DNA of 27,922 nucleotides, taken from NCBI GenBank assembly GCA_964457545.1, contig CAYWEN010000021.1:1-27922 (forward strand). Direction: 5' to 3'. Both the position numbers and the translations under genes were made by a program. The notes beneath the pieces were generated by a model. It was not told where the DNA came from. It ran no database searches and was given only the letters and a program-made list of their open reading frames with translations. The first letter of the stretch is position 1; every line of letters begins with the position of its first letter. This document shows positions 16,925 through 24,777 of the stretch, in pieces. The DNA is from JAGGTJ01 sp964457545. GTDB lineage: Bacteria > Desulfobacterota > DSM-4660 > Desulfatiglandales > Desulfatiglandaceae.

Positions 16925-17033
16925 ACAAAGAGATACTTGTATACATCACACTGTAATACTTGCAGATTGAATTTTTTTACGTGTGGGCAAAATAACTGTT
17001 TGATGCGTAGAATTCAATTCAGGGAGGGAACAT

Positions 17034-17387
17034 ATGATGTGTGACGTGTGTGGGTGCCAAATCAAGGAAGGCGATGAAAGGGAGCATAAAGGTCAGATAT
17101 TGTGTGAAGATTGTTATATGGATGTACTTTCTCCGGCAAAGATTTGTGATCCATGGGCTGTTTACACTGCAAAATCAATGAGTGGTAACAGTATTGTCCT
17201 AACAAAAATGCAGGAAGATATTTTGGGCATACTAAAAAAGACATGCGGGACAGAATTGGAAGAACTGGCAAAAAAACTTGATATATCGTTGAGTGACTTG
17301 CAGCGGGAAATTGCCACATTAAGGCATATGGAGAAGGTCAAGGCGATGATGAAAGACGGTAAGAAGGTCTTTTGTCTGTGGGAATGA
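17034..17387 (+). CDS. Small zinc-ribbon / winged-helix protein
   Basis: 117-aa protein, unrecognised as a named family. The N-terminal 30 residues form a LIM-like or rubredoxin-like zinc knuckle with C3, C6 (CDVC) and C24, C27 (CEDC), plus C8. Residues about 57-105 read as a winged helix-turn-helix (TKMQEDILGILKKT, then LEELAKKLDISLSDLQREI and TLRHMEKVKAMMKDGKKVF). GGGAGG lies 6 nt before the ATG; a second ATG follows directly. It is the first gene after the FNR-type box and promoter, and stands upstream of the four reductase subunits. It may be a redox- or metal-responsive local regulator, or an accessory factor. Known: such Zn/HTH pairs bind DNA in other proteins. Inferred: control of this operon. 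Confidence 0.85.
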   Translation: MMCDVCGCQIKEGDEREHKGQILCEDCYMDVLSPAKICDPWAVYTAKSMSGNSIVLTKMQEDILGILKKTCGTELEELAKKLDISLSDLQREIATLRHMEKVKAMMKDGKKVFCLWE

Positions 17388-17425
17388 TTGTAAGGGGTAA
17401 AATTTGAGAAATTCAGGGCATATAT

Positions 17426-17614
17426 ATGATTGAGTGGATAAAAACAGATGTTGTTTCAAGGCACCCTGATATAATTTTTGTGAAAACTGAAGAAAATTCC
17501 ATATCCCTGGATAATCAGGTCAGCAAACAAATGGCTGATTCCGGATTCAAGGGTTTAAATACTGTTGATGAGTTGCCAGGTTATTTCTTGGCCTTTGGGA
17601 GAATGGGATATTGA
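17426..17614 (+). CDS. Possible 62-aa protein of the reductase locus
   Basis: Short open frame MIEWIKTDVVSRHPDIIF... ending DELPGYFLAFGRMGY. It has a balanced amino-acid composition, does not overlap other genes, and lies 38 bp after the zinc/wHTH gene and 141 bp before the first reductase subunit. Only a weak AGGG stands 7 nt before the ATG. I recognise no family. It could be a real accessory peptide or an unused frame. Confidence 0.42.
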   Translation: MIEWIKTDVVSRHPDIIFVKTEENSISLDNQVSKQMADSGFKGLNTVDELPGYFLAFGRMGY

Positions 17615-17755
17615 TCTGTAAAACAGGCAGTTACATAGATTGCTGGGATGTGCACGTTTATGGAGCAACTGATTTTATGTCCGTTCCTGCCTGAGCGTTA
17701 CGAGTGAACGATGCCGGTTTTAAATCAACTTTCAACGAATGGAGGTTATACAGTT

Positions 17756-18907
17756 ATGGAAGCTGCATTGCAATCAGGACCATTGGACACTCTTCTTAAT
17801 ACTTCCGTGAGAATGGAAAATCCTTATGTAAAGGCGTGGAAGGAGGAGGGTAAAAGGGTGATAGGTTATATATGTACCTATGCCCCTGAAGAAATTTTTT
17901 ATGCCGCCGGTATGCTGCCATACAGGGCAGGGGCGGCAGGCTGTGATGCTACAGACAAGGCAGATATATATCTTCATCGCTTTAACTGTACCTATCCAAG
18001 GTGTCTTTTGCAACTGGGCCTTAATGGCGAATATGATTTTCTTGATGGATTCTGTTTTATGAATGGTTGTGAGCAGTTGAGACGAACCTATGATATATGG
18101 CACAGGAAGATCGGTACAAAGTTCGTTGATATGATTACTATTCCCCATGCTATCTCTGAAAGACGTTTTGGCTGGTATATCGATGATATAAAGAAATTTG
18201 TTGAAAATCTTTCCTCCTATTTTGGTACAGGGCCTATTGACAAAAAACGGTTAAAAGGTGCTATTGAGGTATACAACGAGACAAGGAGGCTGATGCTGGA
18301 ACTTTATGATCTGAGAAAGACAGATAATCCTCCCATCAGTGGTGTGGAGGCCATGAAAATCGCCATTGCAGCCTTTACTACCCCGAAACCGGTGTTTAAC
18401 AGGTTGATGCGAGATGCCTTGCAGGAAATAAAGAATAGGCCTGGGATAAAGGAGTATAAGGCCCGCATAATGATTGCAGGGAGTTTTATGGATGATACAT
18501 TCCTTCTGGAACTTATAGAAGAGGCGGGCGGCCTTGTTGTGGCAGACAATCTTTGCTATGGATTCAGGCATTTTGATACCCCTGTGGAAGAAAACAGAGA
18601 TGACCCTCTTGAGGCGATAGCAAGACGCTATTACTGGCATAACCCGTGTCCGAGAATGCAGGGTGAATTTGATCGGAGATTGAATGAGACCCGTGCAATA
18701 GCAAAGGGGGCGAATGTGGATGGCATTATCTTTCAGCGTATACCCTACTGTGATAATCATGGTGCAGAATCTCCCATGGAATCAAAGTTCCTTGAAGAAG
18801 AAGGTATGCCGACCATTATTCTTGAAAGAGAGTATATGCCTTCTGACCGTGGAAGATTGAAGACAAGAATCCAGGCGTTCCTTGAAAGGCTTGAGAGGAG
18901 GAAGTAA
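17756..18907 (+). CDS. HgdB/BcrC-type Fe-S subunit 1 (BzdN-like)
   Basis: 383-aa subunit of the 2-hydroxyacyl-CoA dehydratase / class I benzoyl-CoA reductase family, which binds substrate and a [4Fe-4S] cluster. Family signatures: GYICTYAPEEIFYAAGMLPY (37-56), the cysteines C78 and C83 in HRFNCTYPRC, GCEQL at 104-108, and the C-terminal block IPYCDNHGAESPMESKFLEEEG with ILEREYMPSDRGRLKTRIQAF (355-375). The start at ATG 17756 is preceded by TGGAGG 10 nt upstream; a longer frame to 17711 has no ribosome site. It is 2 nt from the next gene, which encodes a second, divergent subunit of the same fold. The length matches BzdN/BcrC (about 380 aa). The likely role is a one-electron, ATP-driven reduction of a CoA thioester. 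The substrate is not known and could be aromatic, an enoyl/2-hydroxyacyl-CoA, or something smaller as in double-cubane proteins. Confidence 0.92.
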   Translation: MEAALQSGPLDTLLNTSVRMENPYVKAWKEEGKRVIGYICTYAPEEIFYAAGMLPYRAGAAGCDATDKADIYLHRFNCTYPRCLLQLGLNGEYDFLDGFCFMNGCEQLRRTYDIWHRKIGTKFVDMITIPHAISERRFGWYIDDIKKFVENLSSYFGTGPIDKKRLKGAIEVYNETRRLMLELYDLRKTDNPPISGVEAMKIAIAAFTTPKPVFNRLMRDALQEIKNRPGIKEYKARIMIAGSFMDDTFLLELIEEAGGLVVADNLCYGFRHFDTPVEENRDDPLEAIARRYYWHNPCPRMQGEFDRRLNETRAIAKGANVDGIIFQRIPYCDNHGAESPMESKFLEEEGMPTIILEREYMPSDRGRLKTRIQAFLERLERRK

Positions 18908-18909
18908 AG

Positions 18910-20307
18910 ATGAAAGAGATACCTGTAGAATGGTTTAGGAGATTAAAGGTTACATGTGATGTGGTTAGGACGGCCATAGATTCAGGGGCAATGAAACTGG
19001 AGGATGTTGATATGGATGCCCTTTTGGCCAATGCAGATGATTACACCAAAAATGTGGTTGCCATGTTGTACCTGCCAACTGTTGATGCAGCGCTTCGTCC
19101 AAAGAACAGAAATATTACCCGTGCCTTTGTCGATGCATATGGGGAATATATGGCCTTTGTCCTTGATGGCATAGAAAAGGGTAAAAAACTTGTTTATCAT
19201 TTTTTTGAGGTGGTTCCCCAGGTATGTCTTGCAATGGATATGATCCCTGTATGTGTAGAGACCATTTCTGTCCTTATGGCAGCCCTTTATAACGATGGAT
19301 GTGAGGAGGAAATAGATATCCTTGAGGCCGAGGGATTCCCTGCCCATCTGTGTTCCGGGCAAAAGGGGTTTCTTGGTGCATATTTATCGGGATCTGTGCC
19401 TGCCCCTGATTATTTTCTAAAACCGTCTGTGCCCTGTGATCCAAGCAATCTGCTGTTTCAATATATGGTAAAACTGACCGGAGCACCCTATCTGATCCTG
19501 GATGCGCCTTATTATACAAATGAAAGGGCCTTTAAGTATTACAGATCAGAGATCGTTAACGCTTATCAGAAACTGGAGAAGATGAGCGGTAACAGGATAG
19601 ACGAGGAAAGACTCAGGCAGGCTGTGAAAATCACAAACGAGGAATTGGGATATATATATAAGTTACAGGAACTCAGGAAAATTTCTCCCTGTCCTGATCC
19701 GGCAATGCACAGGGCAATGGACTTTGCCATGTACACTGTCTTTGGTTTTTCGGAAAAGATGACAAAATATTTCCGTATCATTCATGATGAGGCAAAGGAA
19801 AGGGCAGAAAAGGGATTGGGTGTAATTCCGGAAGGGATGGAGGAGATACGCACCATATGGACATGGGCATTTGAGGGGTATGATTTGTCTGTCTACCATT
19901 GGATGGAAGAGGAGTATGGTGCAACCTATCTCGAATGTGGCCTTACCATACTTCCGGAAGAAGAGGTAGGTTTTATTGATGATCATGATATTGATTCCAT
20001 GATAGACGGCCTTGTCAGACTTACCTTTCATTTCCCCATGAACAGGCAGGTTACAGGCTTTGCCGATATATGGATAAATGATTTTACCAGGCTGGCCAAA
20101 TCCCACAAGGCAGACTGCGCCATATTTGCAGGACACATGGCATGTAAGCATGGATGGGCGTTAAACAAACTCTTGAGCGATGCTATTCGTGATGAGGCTC
20201 ATATTCCCACCCTTCGTTTCGAGATGGATCTTGCTGACAAGAGGTTTACTCCCCCCGCAGAGGTAAAAAAGACTTTGGCCGAGTTTTTTGAAACAGTGAA
20301 ACAATAA
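18910..20307 (+). CDS. HgdB/BcrB-type Fe-S subunit 2 (BzdO-like)
   Basis: 465-aa second core subunit of the same superfamily, forming the heterodimer with the gene just upstream (2-nt gap; AGGAGGAAG ribosome site within the preceding gene's end). Family parts are weaker but visible: FFEVVPQVCLAMDMIPVCVE (98-117), HLCSGQKGFLGAYLSG (147-162), PCDPSN (175-180), and ADCAIFAGHMACKHGWALNK (401-420) followed by IPTLRFEMDLADKRF. Candidate cluster cysteines are C148, C176 and C403/C412, with C106 and C115 near the N-terminal motif. The length is in the range of BzdO/BcrB (about 440-450). In class I benzoyl-CoA reductases the two such subunits share the substrate pocket and carry the second and third clusters. 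The low similarity between the two subunits here indicates an old duplication, not a recent one. Confidence 0.9.
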   Translation: MKEIPVEWFRRLKVTCDVVRTAIDSGAMKLEDVDMDALLANADDYTKNVVAMLYLPTVDAALRPKNRNITRAFVDAYGEYMAFVLDGIEKGKKLVYHFFEVVPQVCLAMDMIPVCVETISVLMAALYNDGCEEEIDILEAEGFPAHLCSGQKGFLGAYLSGSVPAPDYFLKPSVPCDPSNLLFQYMVKLTGAPYLILDAPYYTNERAFKYYRSEIVNAYQKLEKMSGNRIDEERLRQAVKITNEELGYIYKLQELRKISPCPDPAMHRAMDFAMYTVFGFSEKMTKYFRIIHDEAKERAEKGLGVIPEGMEEIRTIWTWAFEGYDLSVYHWMEEEYGATYLECGLTILPEEEVGFIDDHDIDSMIDGLVRLTFHFPMNRQVTGFADIWINDFTRLAKSHKADCAIFAGHMACKHGWALNKLLSDAIRDEAHIPTLRFEMDLADKRFTPPAEVKKTLAEFFETVKQ

Positions 20308-20483
20308 GGCTGACCGGTATTGCCGGATTTTTCTTGAAAGATTAACTGGTTGTCTGTATTGATTTTTTTGCAGACTTGGATTTTACCGTTTTTGGACAGC
20401 TTCCTGTTTATTTGTCTTGTGTGCTGGTATGGTTTTGAAGATCATGTTATATGGGTACTGTCTGAATCAGGGAGATACAGATC

Positions 20484-21260
20484 ATGTTTTTAGGTTGTGA
20501 TATAGGTACTGCTTATACCAAGGCCGTACTGATAGATAAGGAAGGGACAATAAAGGCGTCTGATATAATTGCAACAGAGGCGGACCCAAAGACTGCCGGC
20601 GATGAAATGTTGAAACGTATTTTTGATGCCGCCTCTATCGGGCCAGATGATATATCTGCCTGTTTTTCTACAGGATGGGGAAGGACATATATTAATATTG
20701 ATCACAGGGAAAAAGGGATGATGAACTGTCTGGCCAAAGGGGCGAATTATGTTCTTCCTTCCTGTCGTACGCTCCTTGACATAGGTGCACAGCACTGTAT
20801 GGCCATATCTGTTGATGATATGGGAAAGGTCGTGGAGTTCAGGCAGAATGACCGGTGTGCAGCTGGCTCAGGCCGGTTTGTGGAGGTTATATCAGATGCC
20901 CTTAATGTGCCATTGGAAGAGGTTTCGGACTATGCCCTTAGCTCTGAGGAGGATATTACAATTACGGCACAGTGTGCAGTTTTTGCAGAAAGCGAGGTTA
21001 TAGCGCTTGTAAATGATGGCAAATCACAGGAGGCTATTCTGTCCGGGATTCTAAATTCATTGGCACGGGGTATAGTTACTCTGGCAAAAAGGCTTTCGGT
21101 CAGGAAAGAAATTCTTGTTTCCGGCGGTCTTGCCAAGAACAGTGCCCTGGTGAGTGATGTTGAAATGAACCTGGAAAGTCAGGTTAAGATAGCCTCGCCT
21201 GATCCGCAACTGCTTGCGGCCCTTGGCGCTGCCTTGCTGGCAAAGGAGAATGGGAAATGA
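20484..21260 (+). CDS. BadF/BadG/BcrA/BcrD ATPase subunit 1 (BzdP-like)
   Basis: 258-aa ASKHA-fold ATPase that couples ATP hydrolysis to electron injection into the HgdB-type subunits. Motifs: phosphate 1 loop GCDIGTAYTKAV (4-15), STGWGRTYI (62-70), phosphate 2 loop LLDIGAQHCMAI (97-108), adenosine motif VSGGLAKNSAL (212-222), and the bridging [4Fe-4S] ligands C125 (NDRCAAGSGRF) and C164 (TAQCAVFAESEV). DIGAQ in place of DIGGQ is the form seen in one subunit of heteromeric reductases. GGGAGA lies 8 nt before the ATG. A 176-bp gap, with a weak CCGG hairpin followed by T5 near 20314-20331, separates it from the core subunits. It overlaps the next gene by 4 bp (ATGA). Being short, it resembles BzdP more than the 438-aa BcrA. 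Confidence 0.93.
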   Translation: MFLGCDIGTAYTKAVLIDKEGTIKASDIIATEADPKTAGDEMLKRIFDAASIGPDDISACFSTGWGRTYINIDHREKGMMNCLAKGANYVLPSCRTLLDIGAQHCMAISVDDMGKVVEFRQNDRCAAGSGRFVEVISDALNVPLEEVSDYALSSEEDITITAQCAVFAESEVIALVNDGKSQEAILSGILNSLARGIVTLAKRLSVRKEILVSGGLAKNSALVSDVEMNLESQVKIASPDPQLLAALGAALLAKENGK

Positions 21261-22051
21261 TAGTTGCAGGATGTGATGTGGGCTCACTTACGGCCAAGGC
21301 CCTTGTTATGGATGAACACGGAAATATTGTGGCATACGATGTTATGACTGTGCTTCCCAACCCTCTGCATTCGGCAGAAGAAATAATGTCTCGTGTATTA
21401 AAAAAGGCAGGTATGAGCCTGAGTGACATAGATTTTTGTGTAAGTACCGGCTATGGAAGGGAAAAGATTCCTTTTGCAAAGAAGGATATAAGCGAGATTT
21501 CATGCCATGGAAGGGGAGCTCACTGGATCGACCCACAGATAAGGACAGTCATTGACATTGGTGGTCAGGATCTGAAGGCTATCCGTGTGGACAAGCATGG
21601 CGAATTAATGGATTTTATAATGAACGACAAATGTGCAGCAGGAACAGGTCGTTTTCTCGAAGGTATTGCCAAGACCCTGAAGGTGGAACTTTATGATCTG
21701 GGGGCGCTTGCCCTTTCAGGCACAAATCCTGTTACAATTAACAGTATCTGTACCATATTTACTCAGTTTGATGTTATGTGTCTTATTGTGGAGGGTGCTG
21801 ACAAGGCTGACATTGCTGCAGGTGTTGCAAGGACAATGGCGACCAGAATGCATAAGCTTTTGCGCAAGGTCGGGATAAAAAAAGAGGTGGCCATTACCGG
21901 TGGGGTTGCCAAAAACCAGGGAGTGGTAAAATGCCTCGAGGAGCTGATCAGGGGCAGGATTATCCAGTTCACAGAGATTGATCCGCAGATAGTTGGCGCC
22001 CTTGGAGCGGCCCTTTTTGCAAAGGATGAACTGGAAAGATTGGGTGTGTAG
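21257..22051 (+). CDS. BadF/BadG/BcrA/BcrD ATPase subunit 2 (BzdQ-like)
   Basis: 264-aa second ATPase subunit, translationally coupled by the ATGA overlap. Motifs: AGCDVGSLTAKALVMD (4-19), STGYGR (63-68), VIDIGGQDLKAIRVD (98-112), MNDKCAAGTGRFLEGI with C126, INSICTIF with C165, ITGGVAKNQGVV (about 215-226) and GALGAALFAKD at the end. One cluster cysteine pair per subunit implies a single [4Fe-4S] cluster bridging the two ATPases. The segment after C165 reads FTQFDV, where the family usually has F.ESEV, so the second-cysteine loop differs from its partner. Having two distinct ATPases is the mark of class I benzoyl-CoA reductases; simple 2-hydroxyacyl-CoA dehydratases use one homodimeric activator. 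Confidence 0.93.
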   Translation: MIVAGCDVGSLTAKALVMDEHGNIVAYDVMTVLPNPLHSAEEIMSRVLKKAGMSLSDIDFCVSTGYGREKIPFAKKDISEISCHGRGAHWIDPQIRTVIDIGGQDLKAIRVDKHGELMDFIMNDKCAAGTGRFLEGIAKTLKVELYDLGALALSGTNPVTINSICTIFTQFDVMCLIVEGADKADIAAGVARTMATRMHKLLRKVGIKKEVAITGGVAKNQGVVKCLEELIRGRIIQFTEIDPQIVGALGAALFAKDELERLGV

Positions 22052-22290
22052 GTTGTTTTGCACATAAATGAATTTCTTTTGCAATCTTTGTGTTTATCTG
22101 TGTCGAAGATTCTGAACAGACCAATTTGTGCTGTTCCCCGTGTATTGTCTGTTTTCTTTTATATAACTATAACCAATTGATCTTATTTGTCTTATCCGGA
22201 AAGTCTTATTTGTGGGCCGGAAACTTTATGATGACAACAATCTGTTTCTGGATGGAGACTGTCCAAGGAATATGTATATAAGGACATATT

Positions 22291-23067
22291 ATGAGTAGAA
22301 TAATTGCAGTAGGTGGTAAGGGCGGGGTTGGAAAGACTCTTATTGTATCTCTGTTAACAAAGATTTTACAAAAAGAATATGACCTCCTGTCAATAGATGC
22401 AGATCCTGCCCTTGGTATTACTTATGCGATAGGTGCAAGTCCGGAGATGACAATATGGGATATCCGTGAGGCATTGAAAGAAGGTCCCGGCCGTCAGGAA
22501 ATGTTGTCCGGCGACAGGGATGTTCCGTTGAAGGATGTCATAAGAGACAGGGCCCTGATTAATATGGAGGGTTTTGATTTTCTGGTAATGGGAAGATCAG
22601 AGGGTCCTGGATGTTTTTGCGGTATAAATGATCTGTTACGTTATGCAATAGATTCTCTTGCCAGGAGTTACGAAATTGTCCTTGTAGACTGTGAGGCGGG
22701 TATTGAACAGGTAAACCGCAGGGTTTTGAGGAATACCGACACCCTTGTGCTGGTGACTGATCCAACGGTCAGAGGGGTACAGACCGTGTGTCGTCTGGAA
22801 CAGATCGCAAGGGAATATTCGGCAGACAGTGGGGCTTTCAGAACAGGGCTTTTATTCAATCGTGTGTACGATGAATCTGTGCTGGATAATCTCAAAAAGG
22901 AGGTAGACATTGACATATGGGGCTACCTGCCGGATGATCCGGTCATTAAGGAATTTGATCTTCAGGGCAGGTCTCTTCTGGAGTTTCCTGAATCTTCACC
23001 CCTGTACCAGACCCTTATGTCTGTTGTATCAAGGCTAATGGGTTATGAAAAGGAGAACAAGGAATGA
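22291..23067 (+). CDS. CooC-like P-loop ATPase (metal-insertion type)
   Basis: 258-aa MinD/CooC-family nucleotide-binding protein. Deviant Walker A VGGKGGVGKT (7-16), signature SIDADPALG (34-42) and Walker B VLVDCEAGIEQ (130-140) are all present. The CxC motif GPGCFCGIND (C108, C110) is the metal-binding pair that distinguishes CooC from MinD; in CooC dimers it binds nickel for carbon monoxide dehydrogenase maturation. AAGGA lies 6 nt before the ATG, after a 239-bp gap without a gene. The stop overlaps the next start by 4 bp (ATGA), so it is coupled to the Hdr-like gene. No CODH gene is present in the window; given its neighbours it may mature or activate a metal centre of the reductase. That role is inference. 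Confidence 0.9.
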   Translation: MSRIIAVGGKGGVGKTLIVSLLTKILQKEYDLLSIDADPALGITYAIGASPEMTIWDIREALKEGPGRQEMLSGDRDVPLKDVIRDRALINMEGFDFLVMGRSEGPGCFCGINDLLRYAIDSLARSYEIVLVDCEAGIEQVNRRVLRNTDTLVLVTDPTVRGVQTVCRLEQIAREYSADSGAFRTGLLFNRVYDESVLDNLKKEVDIDIWGYLPDDPVIKEFDLQGRSLLEFPESSPLYQTLMSVVSRLMGYEKENKE

Positions 23068-24353
23068 CAGATAAGCGGTATTCTTCATTGGAGGAGTTGT
23101 TTGAAGACAGAGAACAGGAAATTCTTGATGCCTGTGTTCAATGTGGGGAGTGTGTATCAGCCTGCCCGGTTTTTTCTGTAAGTGCTTTCAAAGATCATGA
23201 TACGGCAGAGGTAGCAAAAAAGATGTTTGCTGTCCTTGAAGAGAGAAAATATTCTGACGAGGCATACCAGAAATCTTTCAGTTGCATGCTGTGCGGAAAC
23301 TGTATAGATGTCTGTCCCCAGGGTCTTAACCCCATGTTTTTTAATAACCTTGTCAGGGCCAGACTTGTTGAGCAGGGAAATGAGATCCCTGAGGCATTGG
23401 GTTTGTTGTTACCGAACAGAGATCCTTATCTGCCAAGAATATTGTCAGGGATTCAGATGAAGCCGTCTGATGCAAGATGGGCAGAAGATTTTCCCTCTGA
23501 TCCTGAAAAAAAGGATGTGGTTGTCTTTTTGGGATGTTCTGCGCTTGCCACTCCGGACAAGAATTTTGCATTGATAGACATACTTGAAAAGATGAATGTC
23601 GATTTTACTGTCCTGATTGGTGGCAAGATATGTTGCGGTGTATGCAACATGTTTGCAGGTCAGTTAAAGGAGGCAGATCTTATGTCCGGAAAACTTGTGA
23701 AAAGCATTTCGGCCTTTTCACCTGAAAAGCTTGTTGTTGTATGCCCTACCTGTTATGACCAGTTAAACAATGTGGTTTCTCAGTATATCTCCTTTGATTT
23801 CAAGGTTCAGTTTGTTTCCACGTTTTTAAATGATAATATAGATAAACTTGCTTTTAACACTCCCCTGAACAAGAAGGTGACCCTGCATGATCCCTGTCCC
23901 CTGTCCAGAGGTTTTAGGGATGATGCCTCTATCCGTAAGATAATAAATGCCCTGCCTGGGGTAGAGATGGTTGAGATGGAACATAATCGGGAAGAATCTC
24001 TGTGCTGCGGGAGTCTGGCCGGATTCACATATCCTGAATATGCCGGCAGATTTACCATGGCTCTTATGGATGAAGGAGGTGCGACAGGGGCTGACGCCAT
24101 GGTAAATGTATGCAACTTCTGTCATCTTATGCTCTGTTCACTGTCAAACAAATATGCCTTTGAATTAACAGACCTTGTTACACTTGTGAATCTGGCCCAG
24201 GGCGGACATAAATATGAAGATAAAGTCAGAACATACTGGAAGTATGGAGATGTTGATCAGATACTGAAAGATGCGAAGGAATATATTGATGCCTCTGGTT
24301 TGGATATGAATATGTTGAGACAACTCCTTCCAATTGTATTTCAGCTTGCATGA
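23064..24353 (+). CDS. Hdr-like double-ferredoxin, double-CCG Fe-S protein
   Basis: 429-aa soluble electron carrier of the HdrD/GlcF/LutA superfamily. N-terminal [4Fe-4S] motifs: C24, C27, C30, C34 and C74, C77, C80, C84. CCG domain 1: C158, C190-C191, C227, C230. CCG domain 2: C278 (HDPCPLSRG), C314-C315 (LCCGSLAG), C350, C353 (CNFCH). All ligand positions for two noncubane or unusual clusters are kept, and there is no signal peptide or membrane helix. GGAGAA lies 7 nt before the ATG, inside the CooC-like gene, and the two overlap by 4 bp. It is the last gene of the run. It could be the electron donor to the ATP-dependent reductase in place of the usual ferredoxin, or link it to a thiol/disulfide couple. 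It is related to, but clearly different from, the Fe-S protein at 204-1358. Confidence 0.92.
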   Translation: MTDKRYSSLEELFEDREQEILDACVQCGECVSACPVFSVSAFKDHDTAEVAKKMFAVLEERKYSDEAYQKSFSCMLCGNCIDVCPQGLNPMFFNNLVRARLVEQGNEIPEALGLLLPNRDPYLPRILSGIQMKPSDARWAEDFPSDPEKKDVVVFLGCSALATPDKNFALIDILEKMNVDFTVLIGGKICCGVCNMFAGQLKEADLMSGKLVKSISAFSPEKLVVVCPTCYDQLNNVVSQYISFDFKVQFVSTFLNDNIDKLAFNTPLNKKVTLHDPCPLSRGFRDDASIRKIINALPGVEMVEMEHNREESLCCGSLAGFTYPEYAGRFTMALMDEGGATGADAMVNVCNFCHLMLCSLSNKYAFELTDLVTLVNLAQGGHKYEDKVRTYWKYGDVDQILKDAKEYIDASGLDMNMLRQLLPIVFQLA

Positions 24354-24669
24354 ACCAGTTGCCTGTAAACATGCTTTTCAAACATGACAGATCCATGAAA
24401 GCCCATCTGTTGTACTGTTTTTTTACTGTAAAGGCATGATATACTTTATCCTTGTTTGTTCTGTGTGCAATGTATGTGAGGCCTTTTCCTCGTCCATTCC
24501 ATGATCTAATTCCCAGGTTTGTTAATACGTTAAAGCCGATATCAAATAAATCCTGATTTTTTTGTATCCAGTATCCATGCAGGGAGAGCCCTTATGAATA
24601 GTCGTAAATACAACATGGTGTTTTTTAAAGCTTAATCATGCATATAATCTGTTTTTTGACATGGACTTT
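24354..24669. other. Gene-free stretch after the reductase locus
   Basis: 316 bp without a credible gene. A 6-bp dyad ACAGAT/ATCTGT near 24389-24412 followed a few bases later by T8 might be a weak terminator for the Hdr-like gene, but the stem is short. An open frame from 24661 runs into the next gene but starts upstream of that gene's promoter and has no ribosome site. Confidence 0.4.
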
Positions 24670-24698
24670 TTGACTTTTTCAGATAACCATTGTATAAA
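24670..24698 (+). promoter_or_regulatory. Sigma-70-type promoter of the membrane PH-like gene
   Basis: TTGACT (24670-24675), a 17-bp spacer and TATAAA (24693-24698). The predicted start near 24705 lies 73 nt before the ATG at 24778 and beyond the alternative ATG at 24661, which supports the shorter protein. Confidence 0.65.
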
Positions 24699-24777
24699 AA
24701 ACTTGTTGTACCGGATGCCATTGACAACAATTTTAGGGGATTTCATAATCTGTACGGGTTTATTAAGGCAATCTGAC

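Larger units (their letters stand above)
16333..17033. other. Gene-free upstream region of the reductase locus
   Basis: 701 bp. The left 500 bp hold no gene I can support: a 109-codon frame at 16399-16728 lacks a ribosome site and family resemblance. A short hairpin CCAGC-AAC-GCTGG lies near 16601-16613. The right part carries the promoter and FNR-type site listed separately. Confidence 0.5.

Noticed and set aside
17756..22051. Nitrogenase-like reductase
   Set aside because: The ATPases are ASKHA-fold BadF/BadG proteins, not NifH-type P-loop proteins, and the core subunits have HgdB-type motifs. The CooC-like protein has a CxC pair and is not a NifH.
17756..22051. A firm call of benzoyl-CoA reductase with aromatic degradation
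   Set aside because: Subunit set and order fit, but no benzoate activation or ring-cleavage gene is in the window, so the substrate is left open.
22090..22281. 63-codon frame before the CooC-like gene
   Set aside because: Weak start and unpatterned Cys/Ile/Phe-rich product; more likely the leader of the CooC-like gene.
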